From Chondrus crispus (Eukaryota; Rhodophyta; Florideophyceae; Gigartinales; Gigartinaceae): DNA of 55,735 nt. This document shows positions 48,176 to 55,735 of this stretch, piece by piece. A model generated the notes under the pieces. The model saw nothing but the letters and a program-made list of their open reading frames with translations, was not told the origin of the DNA and searched no databases. Where the stretch lies: NCBI RefSeq assembly GCF_000350225.1, contig NW_005178519.1:133120-188854 (forward strand), written 5' to 3'. Both the position numbers and the translations under genes were made by a program. Each line of letters opens with the position of its first letter. The stretch's first letter is position 1.

Positions 48176-50569
48176 ATGGACCAACGTATGGTTGACGCCG
48201 AACCAGAGTCGATCGGACCTCTTTGGATTCGCCGTCAGGTCTTCGAGCATTCCGTCGCAGTGCCGTTACTCACTTTCACAACTGCCTCTCAAATCGATTT
48301 TCCGAAGCTCGCCCATGAACTTGTAATTGCATCCCAGACAAATGATCCAAATGTTGGACCGGCCGTCTCATACGATGCTTGGGTAGCCGCCGCTGGACTA
48401 CATGCTCAACTCGATTCTTCAGAAGACGCTGGAGTAATCATCGAAGCGTTAGAAACAAATGCCCCAGATGCATTTGTGCGATGCAATGATCCCAGCAAAT
48501 TAGCCCCGGGGCGCCAAGTCAGCTATCGGCAACTGCTCATCCCGGTCCCAGAGTTATTGGCTTTTGTCAAGCTGCACGCTGCTGCTACTCTATCTAGTCG
48601 TTTCCGTGAAACTGCTGATGCAGTATGGCCTGAAGCAGAGGGCGGCTCTGGTTCTGTCTCACCCGTCGGAGGTGTATCGGCTGCTTGTCCGTCGAACCCA
48701 ACAAATGCGCGCCATACAGGCTCCCCTCTAGCAAGCCCTTCAAGCCCTCAATTGTTAACTCCGGCAGTTTATCCATCTCTCAGTCCGGCTTCTCCTCGCA
48801 TTCCACGCACAGCACACATCGCAGCTGCGGAATTGCCAACAGAAAAACTTTCTGCCCCTGTCGTCGTAGGGACCGGAAACCAGCCCATCACGGCATCTCC
48901 ACCACAGACAAATAGTGGGGCCAACACACCTCCCTCGCCGAATCCCGCCCCCCCGAGCAGTCCCGTTCTAGATGGAATTGTTCGGAAAAAGACGCCTACT
49001 CAGTTGGGAGCGATAGTGAATTCTCAATCAGCGATCATTGCTTCTGTGCAGCATGCCTTTCAGAGAGAGACTAGGCTTGTTGCGAACAACTTGAAAAGCT
49101 TGCTTCTTATTTTGGCTTCCGCTTATGGTGTTGCACCAGAGAACAACTCGCCCATAGATACGGTGTCTTCCGAAACCGGAATCGTGATGGGAGGCGGGTC
49201 CATTGCTGTCGAACATGGAACCTTGTCCCGAGAAAGTCCCCAAGCAAAGCCACGTCGCTCGACATCCCTGGGATCATCGTCCGAGGCTCTCATGGATGAC
49301 GAAGCCTCGAAGTTTCCGGCACGGAATTTACCGATCACCAAGCAAATGTTTGAACACTTAGCATTTCTCGTAACCACAACATCTGGTCCTGCTGGGTCTT
49401 ACCGATCCATTGCTCGTGTAATACCACAGTGGCGAGAATGGTCGAGCGATGTGACGGTGCCCTTATGTGATCTCACAGATATGCTTACAAGTGCTCTGAT
49501 TCGAGTTCCACTTCAAAAAGAAGTGGACGGCTTCTCAGATGTTGCAGAGATACGAGACTTGGACAAGAAAACAATCCTCAGACGTTCGATCCCCACCACA
49601 AATGCAGGAATCACGGATTACCCGCATGCAAAGGAGATCCGAATATCAAATTGCTCTGATTCCCATTTCTACCTCATGAGTTCTTTTGGGAGAGTGTCTC
49701 TTATTGCATGCCATAATTGCACTCTTTTCGTCGGTGCATGTGTTTCTCTTTCACTCATCAATTGTGTAAACATGCGGGTACACGTGATTGCGCGTGTTTG
49801 TCGTCTGACAAACTGTTTCGATACCCATGTGTACCTTTGCACGAATAGATCCCCTCAAATTGTTGGTGAAAACCGGGGTTTACTATTCGCACCGTACAAC
49901 GCTGCATTTGCGAAAGAGGAAGTGGATCACTATCTAGCAGTTATGGGTATTGATCCTAAGGCCAACGCCTGGGATTCCTTTTATCGCCCTGCCCATCGCT
50001 CCCGTTCTGCTGCGGACAAGACGGATCCGGACTTGACCTCTGCAGTGGCGTCGGTACTACCGCCAGACTTGTTCCTACCTTTTGCCGTTCCTGTCGAGAA
50101 GAGGAAGACTCCATCGGATGAGGATGTCGATTCTAAGGGAAAAATTCATGGGAGTGAAGAAGATCACGAAAGCGATGAAGCAAACTCCAGAATGTTGTTC
50201 GCTGTGCCTTTGCCCTTGCCAGATGCATATTCCGAGCAATTGAAGAAGAAAGGTAGTGAGGTATTCAATATTCGCCGTGAGATCAGAGCCATAGAAAAGA
50301 AACATGCATCTATGTCCAGTGCGACGCAACAAATAGATGCAACTCAAGAGGATCAAAACACAGGTGGAAAAGATGTGTCGATGAGCGATAGCGCTGGAGC
50401 TTCGCAAAGCAAAGTTGGGGAGGAGGAAATCGAAGCGCCGAGCGTTACCGTCAAGAAAGGAGTGCTACAATCACTTGTACAGGAGCGGTTCAAAGAGTGG
50501 TTAACTCAATCCGGCAGAATGAGGCAAATTAGCGACCTGGTCCGCCTGAGCCCCGATCAAGGTATATAA
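48176..50569 (+). CDS. TBCCD1: TBCC domain-containing protein 1 (TBCCD1)
   Basis: A 797-residue protein. The N-terminal part has a conserved LWIRRQVFEHSVAVPLLTF motif like TBCCD1 (residues 16-34). A Pro/Ser-rich low-complexity stretch follows (about 155-270). The C-CAP/cofactor C domain is beta-helical (about residues 455-590: TTNAGITDYPHAKEIRISNC, HFYLMSSFGRVSLIACHNC, VGENRGLLFAPYNAAF). It lacks the GAP arginine finger typical of TBCC proper, as far as I can see. TBCCD1 in other eukaryotes localises to centrosomes and basal bodies. Red algae lack centrioles, so its role here would be elsewhere. It is a single exon, convergent with DBP10. Confidence 0.88.
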   Translation: MDQRMVDAEPESIGPLWIRRQVFEHSVAVPLLTFTTASQIDFPKLAHELVIASQTNDPNVGPAVSYDAWVAAAGLHAQLDSSEDAGVIIEALETNAPDAFVRCNDPSKLAPGRQVSYRQLLIPVPELLAFVKLHAAATLSSRFRETADAVWPEAEGGSGSVSPVGGVSAACPSNPTNARHTGSPLASPSSPQLLTPAVYPSLSPASPRIPRTAHIAAAELPTEKLSAPVVVGTGNQPITASPPQTNSGANTPPSPNPAPPSSPVLDGIVRKKTPTQLGAIVNSQSAIIASVQHAFQRETRLVANNLKSLLLILASAYGVAPENNSPIDTVSSETGIVMGGGSIAVEHGTLSRESPQAKPRRSTSLGSSSEALMDDEASKFPARNLPITKQMFEHLAFLVTTTSGPAGSYRSIARVIPQWREWSSDVTVPLCDLTDMLTSALIRVPLQKEVDGFSDVAEIRDLDKKTILRRSIPTTNAGITDYPHAKEIRISNCSDSHFYLMSSFGRVSLIACHNCTLFVGACVSLSLINCVNMRVHVIARVCRLTNCFDTHVYLCTNRSPQIVGENRGLLFAPYNAAFAKEEVDHYLAVMGIDPKANAWDSFYRPAHRSRSAADKTDPDLTSAVASVLPPDLFLPFAVPVEKRKTPSDEDVDSKGKIHGSEEDHESDEANSRMLFAVPLPLPDAYSEQLKKKGSEVFNIRREIRAIEKKHASMSSATQQIDATQEDQNTGGKDVSMSDSAGASQSKVGEEEIEAPSVTVKKGVLQSLVQERFKEWLTQSGRMRQISDLVRLSPDQGI

Positions 50570-50739
50570 CAATTTGGCAGATTCTACCACAATGGGATGT
50601 CCACAGTAAAGACCGGACATGCTCCCAAGCCCAAAACGGGCGACTAGGACAGGAAAGTGATCAAACAACGACATTTCAGGCTTGCCATTCAAGGAACCTC
50701 AATATAACATTTACATATTACTACTCACTTGCCTGGGTG

Positions 50740-53505
50740 TCACTGCCTTCGGATGATTAACTTCGACCTTGAGGGTCCTCGATGTGAGCTCGCGGAGTGT
50801 CCACTTGCCCCTTTGTAACCCTTGGGTTTCTTGCTGGAGCGGGCCAACCGGCGAGCTTCGGCCTTTGCCTTTAGCTTCCGTGATTTCCTTATTTCATCAG
50901 TTGACTTCAGTTCATTGCGGCGACATAAACCCTGAGCATTGTCGCTCGTCTCAAGTCGCTTAGTCTTAGCGGCGGCCGCGACTCGGGCTCTTCTCCCAAA
51001 CGCACCCTTCCGAAAGTCATTATTTCCTAAACCGCTGTCAAGACTGAGATGGGCGACATTCTCCCCGACCCCGTCGGCAACCTTTTCAGCGAGTTGCTCT
51101 ACAGCCTTTCGGTTTTTATATAACCATTTGCTAAACAGCGCTCCGTCAGCGGTGCCGTAAGAGTCTCCACCTTTTGCATTTGCCCTCGCCTCCCTTGTCG
51201 CCACATGCAAGTTGCGCTTAGAAGTTGTAGACGTTGGCCCACCTCTCACATACTTCTTTGACACGCGATCCCAGTACTTCGCCGTAGATGAACCCGTGTG
51301 TTTTGAGCGTAAGAGGTCGCTATTTGCGTCAGCATTCATATCCATGGCTGCGTCTCGCAATTCGCGGAATGCATTCAAGCCATCCCCCATAACTCCACCG
51401 CTTCGAACCTTTAAGGCTTTTTCGGACTGTTTTTGAGAAACATCCTGCCTCGCAGACAGGAAAAATCTATTTCGCTCTTCCTCCAGTGCTGCTTGACGCG
51501 CAGATATCTTCATTGAACGAGCAGACTCCTCTTTGCTCTGGATCAACTGAAGCGACTCCAGGATACCCGTCGATAAGACTTCGGCACTCTCAGTCTTCCC
51601 TGCCCCCTGAGGTGAACTATCTCCTTCGGTTGCGTCGCTTTCCATCCGCGGATATATCCTCTTCAAAAGAGCGTCTGGTGCGGTTACCATTGTTTCTCTG
51701 GGTCGATACAACGAAAGGCGAGCGGCTTGTTCTGATGCCTCGCGCTCTATATCAGTTTCAAGGTCAGTGAACCATGGATGCACGTGTACATTCCGTCGAC
51801 CACCGTTTGGATGAGTAAATATTTCCTTCCCGCGCCGAACGCTTTCTCCACTCGCAACTCCTCTTGTCTTTGTGTAAAGTCCTTGCGCATTTCTCGCAGA
51901 TTTGTAAGCCTTACTCAATTCTACACCCTGAATCGCATGTCTCGTTATCTCCACTTCTTCGTCTATTGCACACTTCGGCAACGCTCCAACTATAAAGGAT
52001 GTCTCCGTCGCAAATGTGTGGCATGAGAAGGGATTCGATGCTTCGCGATTGTCAGCGCCCCTTCTTTCTGCAAATGTAACGCCTCTGCCGACGAAGAGGA
52101 AGGTATCTAACATATATGAAACTTCGTCGCTTGCCACAAGGTTGAAAGCTAGGCCAAATCTCCCGGCCCTACCTACGCGACCAACACGATGAATAAATAG
52201 TTTGGGAGTTGCGGGAATGTCGTAGTTGATCACTGCACCAAGCTCAGGAAGATCAATTCCACGGGCAGCTACATCCGTTACAACTAAAACCTTACTGAAC
52301 TTCTTGCGGAACTTTCCAACCGCATCAAGACGAGCCATTTGATCCATATTTCCATGAATACACCCAACAGAAGGCGTGATACAGACACGGAGAAGCTCTG
52401 TTAAGTACTCCACTCGGCGGTGCGTCGCCGCAAAGACTACCAAAGTCCTTCCCTCATCCAAAATTCGTCGGACCAATACTTGTAGCGCAGCGTCTTTCGA
52501 AACATCACCTCGAGTGCTAAGGAATGCGACTGCCAAGGTTGGAGATATTCCCTTGTCCGCGTCAAGACGCACCACAGATAAACTTTTGCGAAGTCCAGTT
52601 CGCGAGAATTCAGCGAGAGCATGTGGCATGGTGGCAGATATCAAGATTGTTTGTCGATCTTCAATAGTTTCAGTCTGCCTATTCCGTAAATTCGCAATTA
52701 AAGCAGCTGTCTCCACTGCTAGAGTTCCTTCAAACAGACGATCTGCTTCGTCAAACACAACAGATTCTGCGGTAGACAGCGTGAGCCCGCCTCTTGCCCC
52801 CATCTCTGCCAGGAGTTGAAGCAAACGTCCAGGTGTTGCAAAAATAATGTCCGGACAGACGGCTAACGCTTCAAACTGTGCCTCTAATGGCGTTCCTCCC
52901 ACAACCACAGCAGTTCGAAGCGGAGGCTGCATACACTTCGAGTACAGCCTACAAAACTTTAGAGTTTGGAGTACAAGCTCCCGTGTTGGCGCAACGACAA
53001 GTGCGCGTGGTCCATTCCTCCGCGAAGCTGTGGACATCGGAAGAGGAGAAGCGTCGAGCCTATGAATCAATGGAACTAAGAAAGCGGCAGTCTTGCCAGA
53101 CCCCGTTCGAGCCATAGCAACAACGTCATCCCCTGCGAGTACGTTAGGAATAACTTTTCTTTGGATGGGAGTTGGGAAACCGTATCCTGCCGCCTTCATG
53201 GCTTGGCAAATGGGCATGCTTATTCCCATAGCCTCGTATGAGCCTGGACGTGGTTTGCACTTTTCATCAACCTTGAGCTTGTCTCCTGGGATCTTGCCCT
53301 TGTCTCCTGGGATCTTGCCCTGACTCAATGAACTTCTGTCAGTGTTCTTAGTTTGCGGCGTTTGTTTCGGGATAGAACCACGCATTCCGTATCCCATCTG
53401 CGTACGGTCGGAGTCATTCGAAACTTTGCGGCGGTGATGCAAAATGCGAAAACTGTCTGACTCAGTCGGGACGCTGACCGTGGGGAAGCCCAGCTCCTCT
53501 TCCAT
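50740..53505 (-). CDS. DBP10: Dbp10/DDX54 DEAD-box RNA helicase
   Basis: A 921-residue DEAD-box helicase. Motifs are complete: Q motif (GISMPICQAMKAAGYGFPTP), I ARTGSGKT (132-139), Ia PTREL, Ib TPGR, II DEAD (252-255), III SAT (290-292), V TDVAARGID (410-418) and VI HRVGRVGRAG (439-448). The C-terminal half is basic with a DBP10-type segment (KYWDRVSKKYVRGG) and ends in an Arg/Lys/Ser-rich tail. Dbp10 acts in the nucleolus in 60S ribosome assembly. The N-terminus holds a tandem 7-residue repeat (GKIPGDK twice; DNA 53278-53319). There are no introns. It ends 170 bp from the stop of the converging TBCCD1 gene. Confidence 0.92.
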   Translation of the reverse strand: MEEELGFPTVSVPTESDSFRILHHRRKVSNDSDRTQMGYGMRGSIPKQTPQTKNTDRSSLSQGKIPGDKGKIPGDKLKVDEKCKPRPGSYEAMGISMPICQAMKAAGYGFPTPIQRKVIPNVLAGDDVVAMARTGSGKTAAFLVPLIHRLDASPLPMSTASRRNGPRALVVAPTRELVLQTLKFCRLYSKCMQPPLRTAVVVGGTPLEAQFEALAVCPDIIFATPGRLLQLLAEMGARGGLTLSTAESVVFDEADRLFEGTLAVETAALIANLRNRQTETIEDRQTILISATMPHALAEFSRTGLRKSLSVVRLDADKGISPTLAVAFLSTRGDVSKDAALQVLVRRILDEGRTLVVFAATHRRVEYLTELLRVCITPSVGCIHGNMDQMARLDAVGKFRKKFSKVLVVTDVAARGIDLPELGAVINYDIPATPKLFIHRVGRVGRAGRFGLAFNLVASDEVSYMLDTFLFVGRGVTFAERRGADNREASNPFSCHTFATETSFIVGALPKCAIDEEVEITRHAIQGVELSKAYKSARNAQGLYTKTRGVASGESVRRGKEIFTHPNGGRRNVHVHPWFTDLETDIEREASEQAARLSLYRPRETMVTAPDALLKRIYPRMESDATEGDSSPQGAGKTESAEVLSTGILESLQLIQSKEESARSMKISARQAALEEERNRFFLSARQDVSQKQSEKALKVRSGGVMGDGLNAFRELRDAAMDMNADANSDLLRSKHTGSSTAKYWDRVSKKYVRGGPTSTTSKRNLHVATREARANAKGGDSYGTADGALFSKWLYKNRKAVEQLAEKVADGVGENVAHLSLDSGLGNNDFRKGAFGRRARVAAAAKTKRLETSDNAQGLCRRNELKSTDEIRKSRKLKAKAEARRLARSSKKPKGYKGASGHSASSHRGPSRSKLIIRRQ
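53278..53319. repeat. 21-bp perfect tandem duplication in DBP10
   Basis: Two identical, adjacent 21-bp units encode GKIPGDK twice near residues 63-76 of the Dbp10 N-terminal region. The region lies before the helicase core and is not conserved, so the repeat is likely harmless. Confidence 0.85.
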
Positions 53506-53756
53506 CGCACGCGCAGGGCCTCGACGTGTGCCGGGTGAAGAACAGCGAAGAGGAATACTGTCCGGGTTGGTAGTAGATGGTGGTGCACAGGCAATGATCC
53601 CCGAAGCTCGAATGGCAGCTTTCCTTGAGAGAAGAGATACGCCACCGCCGTCACCGGGCGGTACAAAACCTGATCATACATGACCCTACAAAAGACAACA
53701 GGAGTGCAAACAATGCCACATCAAAAAAATTTCGGGCGACACCGCTTCCAAATGAG

Positions 53757-53828
53757 TGCGGTGTGGGAGAATCGAACTCCCGTTTTCACGGCCACAACGT
53801 GAGGTCCTAGCCACTAGACGAACACCGC
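53757..53828 (-). tRNA. trnH-GUG: tRNA-His (GUG)
   Basis: The minus strand folds as a complete tRNA. The 7-bp acceptor stem is GCGGTGT/ACACCGC. The D arm lies in TCTAGTGGCTAGGAC. The anticodon stem TCACG/CGTGA holds the loop TTGTGGC (anticodon GTG). The T arm is GGGAG-TTCGATT-CTCCC. A73 discriminator is at 53757. The extra G at -1 needed for histidyl-tRNA is not encoded, as usual in eukaryotes where Thg1 adds it. No intron. It sits between the DBP10 and EMC4 promoters and has its own internal promoter boxes. Confidence 0.95.
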
Positions 53829-54191
53829 TCCGTTATGACGTGAGTCATATAACATCACATATTTAATCTTTCTATTTCGTTCAAAATTACCGCTCTGGGG
53901 CCGCCGCCGTTTTTACCCCCCGCCGCCGTTGCCAAGGAGCATAAGAGGTTGGCATTTCGCAGCTCTTGCTTGTTGGGATTAGTAAAAGCACGGATCCAAG
54001 AAAACCGGAGTCGCGACTTTGTCCGAGTTAGCCCCTGCTATCGTTTCTCCCATTTCGACTTTGCGGTGAGGACAGGGCTTGGCCTACCCAAATGAAGTAT
54101 GATACCCCTTTGGACACATTAAAATCATTTTCATTGCTACTTTTTGCGCCTCGCCATTCTTCCTCATCCCACTACAACCCTCCGTAGCAGT
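53829..54191. other. Intergenic region upstream of EMC4
   Basis: About 360 bp with no further gene; it holds the promoter of EMC4 and the 5' flank of the tRNA-His gene. Confidence 0.4.
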
Positions 54192-54827
54192 ATGTGCAAG
54201 TCCTCTTCCGCCTGTGATACGAAACACAGGTGGTCTCTCAACTACACGGACGAATCGACAAATGTCGCTGCCCCAACGCAGCCCTCTCGGGCCTCCGCCG
54301 TCCGTGCAGCCATTGGCAAGTACGAGACTCCTCCAGGGTTCCCGTCGGAAGTATCCGCTCGCAACTTATTCATGCTGCGGAAAGTAACGGCCAGTAGCAA
54401 GGCGTCAGGGAGCAATGGCAAGGAGAGCCCTTCGAAGCCAGACTTGAACGCGGCGTACAGTGCGTCTTGGTCCATAGCCTTTTCACCGGCTCGGTCCTTG
54501 GTAACGTCGGCCTTTGCTCTTTTCATGAGTAGCACATCCGTCCAGTTTTTCTCTGTTGCTACGACAATCACTGTTCTTTTCATGCATATTCAGGCTATCT
54601 TTGCGACTGGAGAGGCATTTAAACAGGTCGCAAAATCAGGGATCCCCACTAAGATGCTTGCTCCGCAAGTGCTGGTGCACTTACTTTTGATTTCCGCTGG
54701 TGTTGCCGTAGGCCTGTACAAGGCCCATCTCCTAGGCTTCCTTCCTACAACACAGAGCGACTGGGTTAGCCTCTTACCGCTTCGCATCATCGAAGACGGT
54801 TATCTTAGACTCGCAGTGACAATGTGA
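54192..54827 (+). CDS. EMC4: EMC4, ER membrane protein complex subunit 4
   Basis: A 211-residue protein of the EMC4/TMEM85 family. After a Ser-rich N-terminus comes RWSLNYTDE. Then a conserved ASWSIAFSPARSL segment precedes the first hydrophobic helix (TSAFALFMSSTSVQFFSV) and IQAIFATGEAFKQV. A second helical pair follows (VLVHLLLISAGVAVGLYKAHLLGFLP), then the family's DWVSLLP end. The ER membrane complex inserts tail-anchored and multipass proteins. Human EMC4 has 183 residues. I chose the ATG at 54192; an open extension further left has no other ATG. It is a single exon. Confidence 0.85.
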   Translation: MCKSSSACDTKHRWSLNYTDESTNVAAPTQPSRASAVRAAIGKYETPPGFPSEVSARNLFMLRKVTASSKASGSNGKESPSKPDLNAAYSASWSIAFSPARSLVTSAFALFMSSTSVQFFSVATTITVLFMHIQAIFATGEAFKQVAKSGIPTKMLAPQVLVHLLLISAGVAVGLYKAHLLGFLPTTQSDWVSLLPLRIIEDGYLRLAVTM

Positions 54828-55063
54828 ACGGCTTGCTTAACGCGTGAGTGTATACACAGCATCGCTATCATTTCTAACTTATTTCAAGGAACGGCATACA
54901 TTCAGGAGTGATCATGCTGAGTTGGCGTCATATATTTGAATTCTAACTGTCCCGCACCAACGCTGAGAGCTGCAGAACAAAATCGTTGCATCAACAAAGC
55001 GCGAACAAGTCTCTTTATTTTTTGACCAGATACTTTCCACCTAACTGCAAACTGAGAGACTCG
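54828..55063. other. Intergenic region after EMC4
   Basis: About 240 bp; no gene, no structure recognised. Confidence 0.4.
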
Positions 55064-55664
55064 TCAGAAAAGAAGTGCTTTCGGGACAAGTCGCGGACAT
55101 GAGACTTGTAGATTTTGCTCATTAGCAAATTTTATTTGACTGTCCCGAGCAGCATCGATTAACTTTTTTTCTCTCGGCAGATGCACATACAGATCTGCTT
55201 TGAAAGCTGTCGTATCGTCCCCTTCATGATGGAAAAGTGCAGCGTAGATGAGGAATTTCTTCTGTAGTTGGAGCACTACACGTTCTGTGCCAATCAAAGA
55301 AACTTAAAGCTGCCGCTCATACCATGAACGCTTTGCACTGACCGAACCTTTGCCAGACTGCTACTTGCCACGCAATAGAATATCAAATCAGTCATACGCT
55401 CCTTCGCATCCTCAACAAAACATCGTTGTCTCCGCTTCCGTCAGGTTGCAACGTAACAGACCAGTCCGAATATTTCATGGATCCCTTCCCAGAAGAAACA
55501 TGCTCTTGACAGGAAGAAGTTGTCCCACAACCCATCTCATTCCTCCATCTGTTTTGATCCCCATCGCATTCTTTCTGGATCACTTGTTGGAGGGTTCCCA
55601 ACAATACCTGAAATCCTGTCACCAAGACCGAGGTTATCCCTTTCGATCGCATAGACATATGCAA
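55064..55664 (-). pseudogene. Degenerate or spliced coding fragment at the right edge
   Basis: On the minus strand one frame reads AIERDNLGLGDRISGIVGN (about 55600-55660), continues protein-like with two TGA stops, and passes to a further open frame of 77 codons at 55064-55297. It can be joined across a possible 38-bp gap with GT...AG ends, which is unusually short for an intron. The GLGDRISGIV motif resembles the donor-binding start of fucosyltransferase-type glycosyltransferases, but that is a weak match. It may be a pseudogene, or a gene with introns I have mis-read. It extends beyond the window. Confidence 0.3.
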
Positions 55665-55735
55665 TTGTTCATTTACCGTGTGTGTCCCTTTAGTTCCAAC
55701 AGTAGCACTTCAAGGTCAATGTGTGACTGATCCTG

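Overview
This 55.7-kb window is nuclear DNA from a eukaryote. It carries a spliceosomal GTPase, histone H3, prefoldin, a SUMO-conjugating enzyme, ER-complex subunits and a tRNA-His. Most genes are single uninterrupted reading frames; clear spliceosomal introns appear only in the adjacent PFDN6 and UBC9 genes. Compact intron-poor genes, a UPF0301/YqgE protein of plastid-lineage type, and large LTR retrotransposons interleaved with gene islands suggest a red alga, possibly a florideophyte such as Chondrus. That assignment is inference, not proof.

Bases 1-22,400 are mobile DNA and its remains. A 13.03-kb chromodomain-type Ty3/gypsy element (257-13287) is bounded by 663- and 655-bp LTRs and a perfect 5-bp target duplication (GCAGC). 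Its gag-pol is broken by frame changes and stops. Between pol and the 3' LTR lies an extra 4.3 kb, bounded by two copies of the polypurine-tract sequence and carrying a 608-aa antisense reading frame of unknown function. The element is packed with short perfect stem-loops, often with CCGA/ACGA/CCGT-type loops, even inside conserved reverse-transcriptase codons. It abuts an older, different gypsy pol remnant (13293-16749), whose integrase is split by a 495-bp solo LTR. A second solo LTR (17083-17662) follows, then a degenerate minus-strand coding remnant, a reading frame with a histone H3 tail and no recognisable core, and a tyrosine-recombinase gene framed by inverted GTTGTCTCCCG sequences with a 123-bp hairpin at its 5' side.

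Bases 22,800-55,000 are host genes: N2227-like methyltransferase, DnaJ protein, Integrator-like protein (tentative), Snu114, histone H3, inositol-polyphosphate 5-phosphatase with C2 domain, UPF0301 protein, mitochondrial uL22, prefoldin 6, UBC9, ribophorin II/Swp1, TBCCD1, Dbp10 helicase, tRNA-His(GUG) and EMC4. Orientation is mixed, with divergent pairs (PFDN6/UBC9) and convergent pairs (TBCCD1/DBP10). Two stretches of about 3.3 kb (27069-30405 and 43138-46516) have no gene I can support. The genes are housekeeping functions with no evident common pathway. The most unusual signals are the stem-loop density of the large retroelement, its antisense ORF, the framed tyrosine-recombinase element and the H3-tail mini-ORF.
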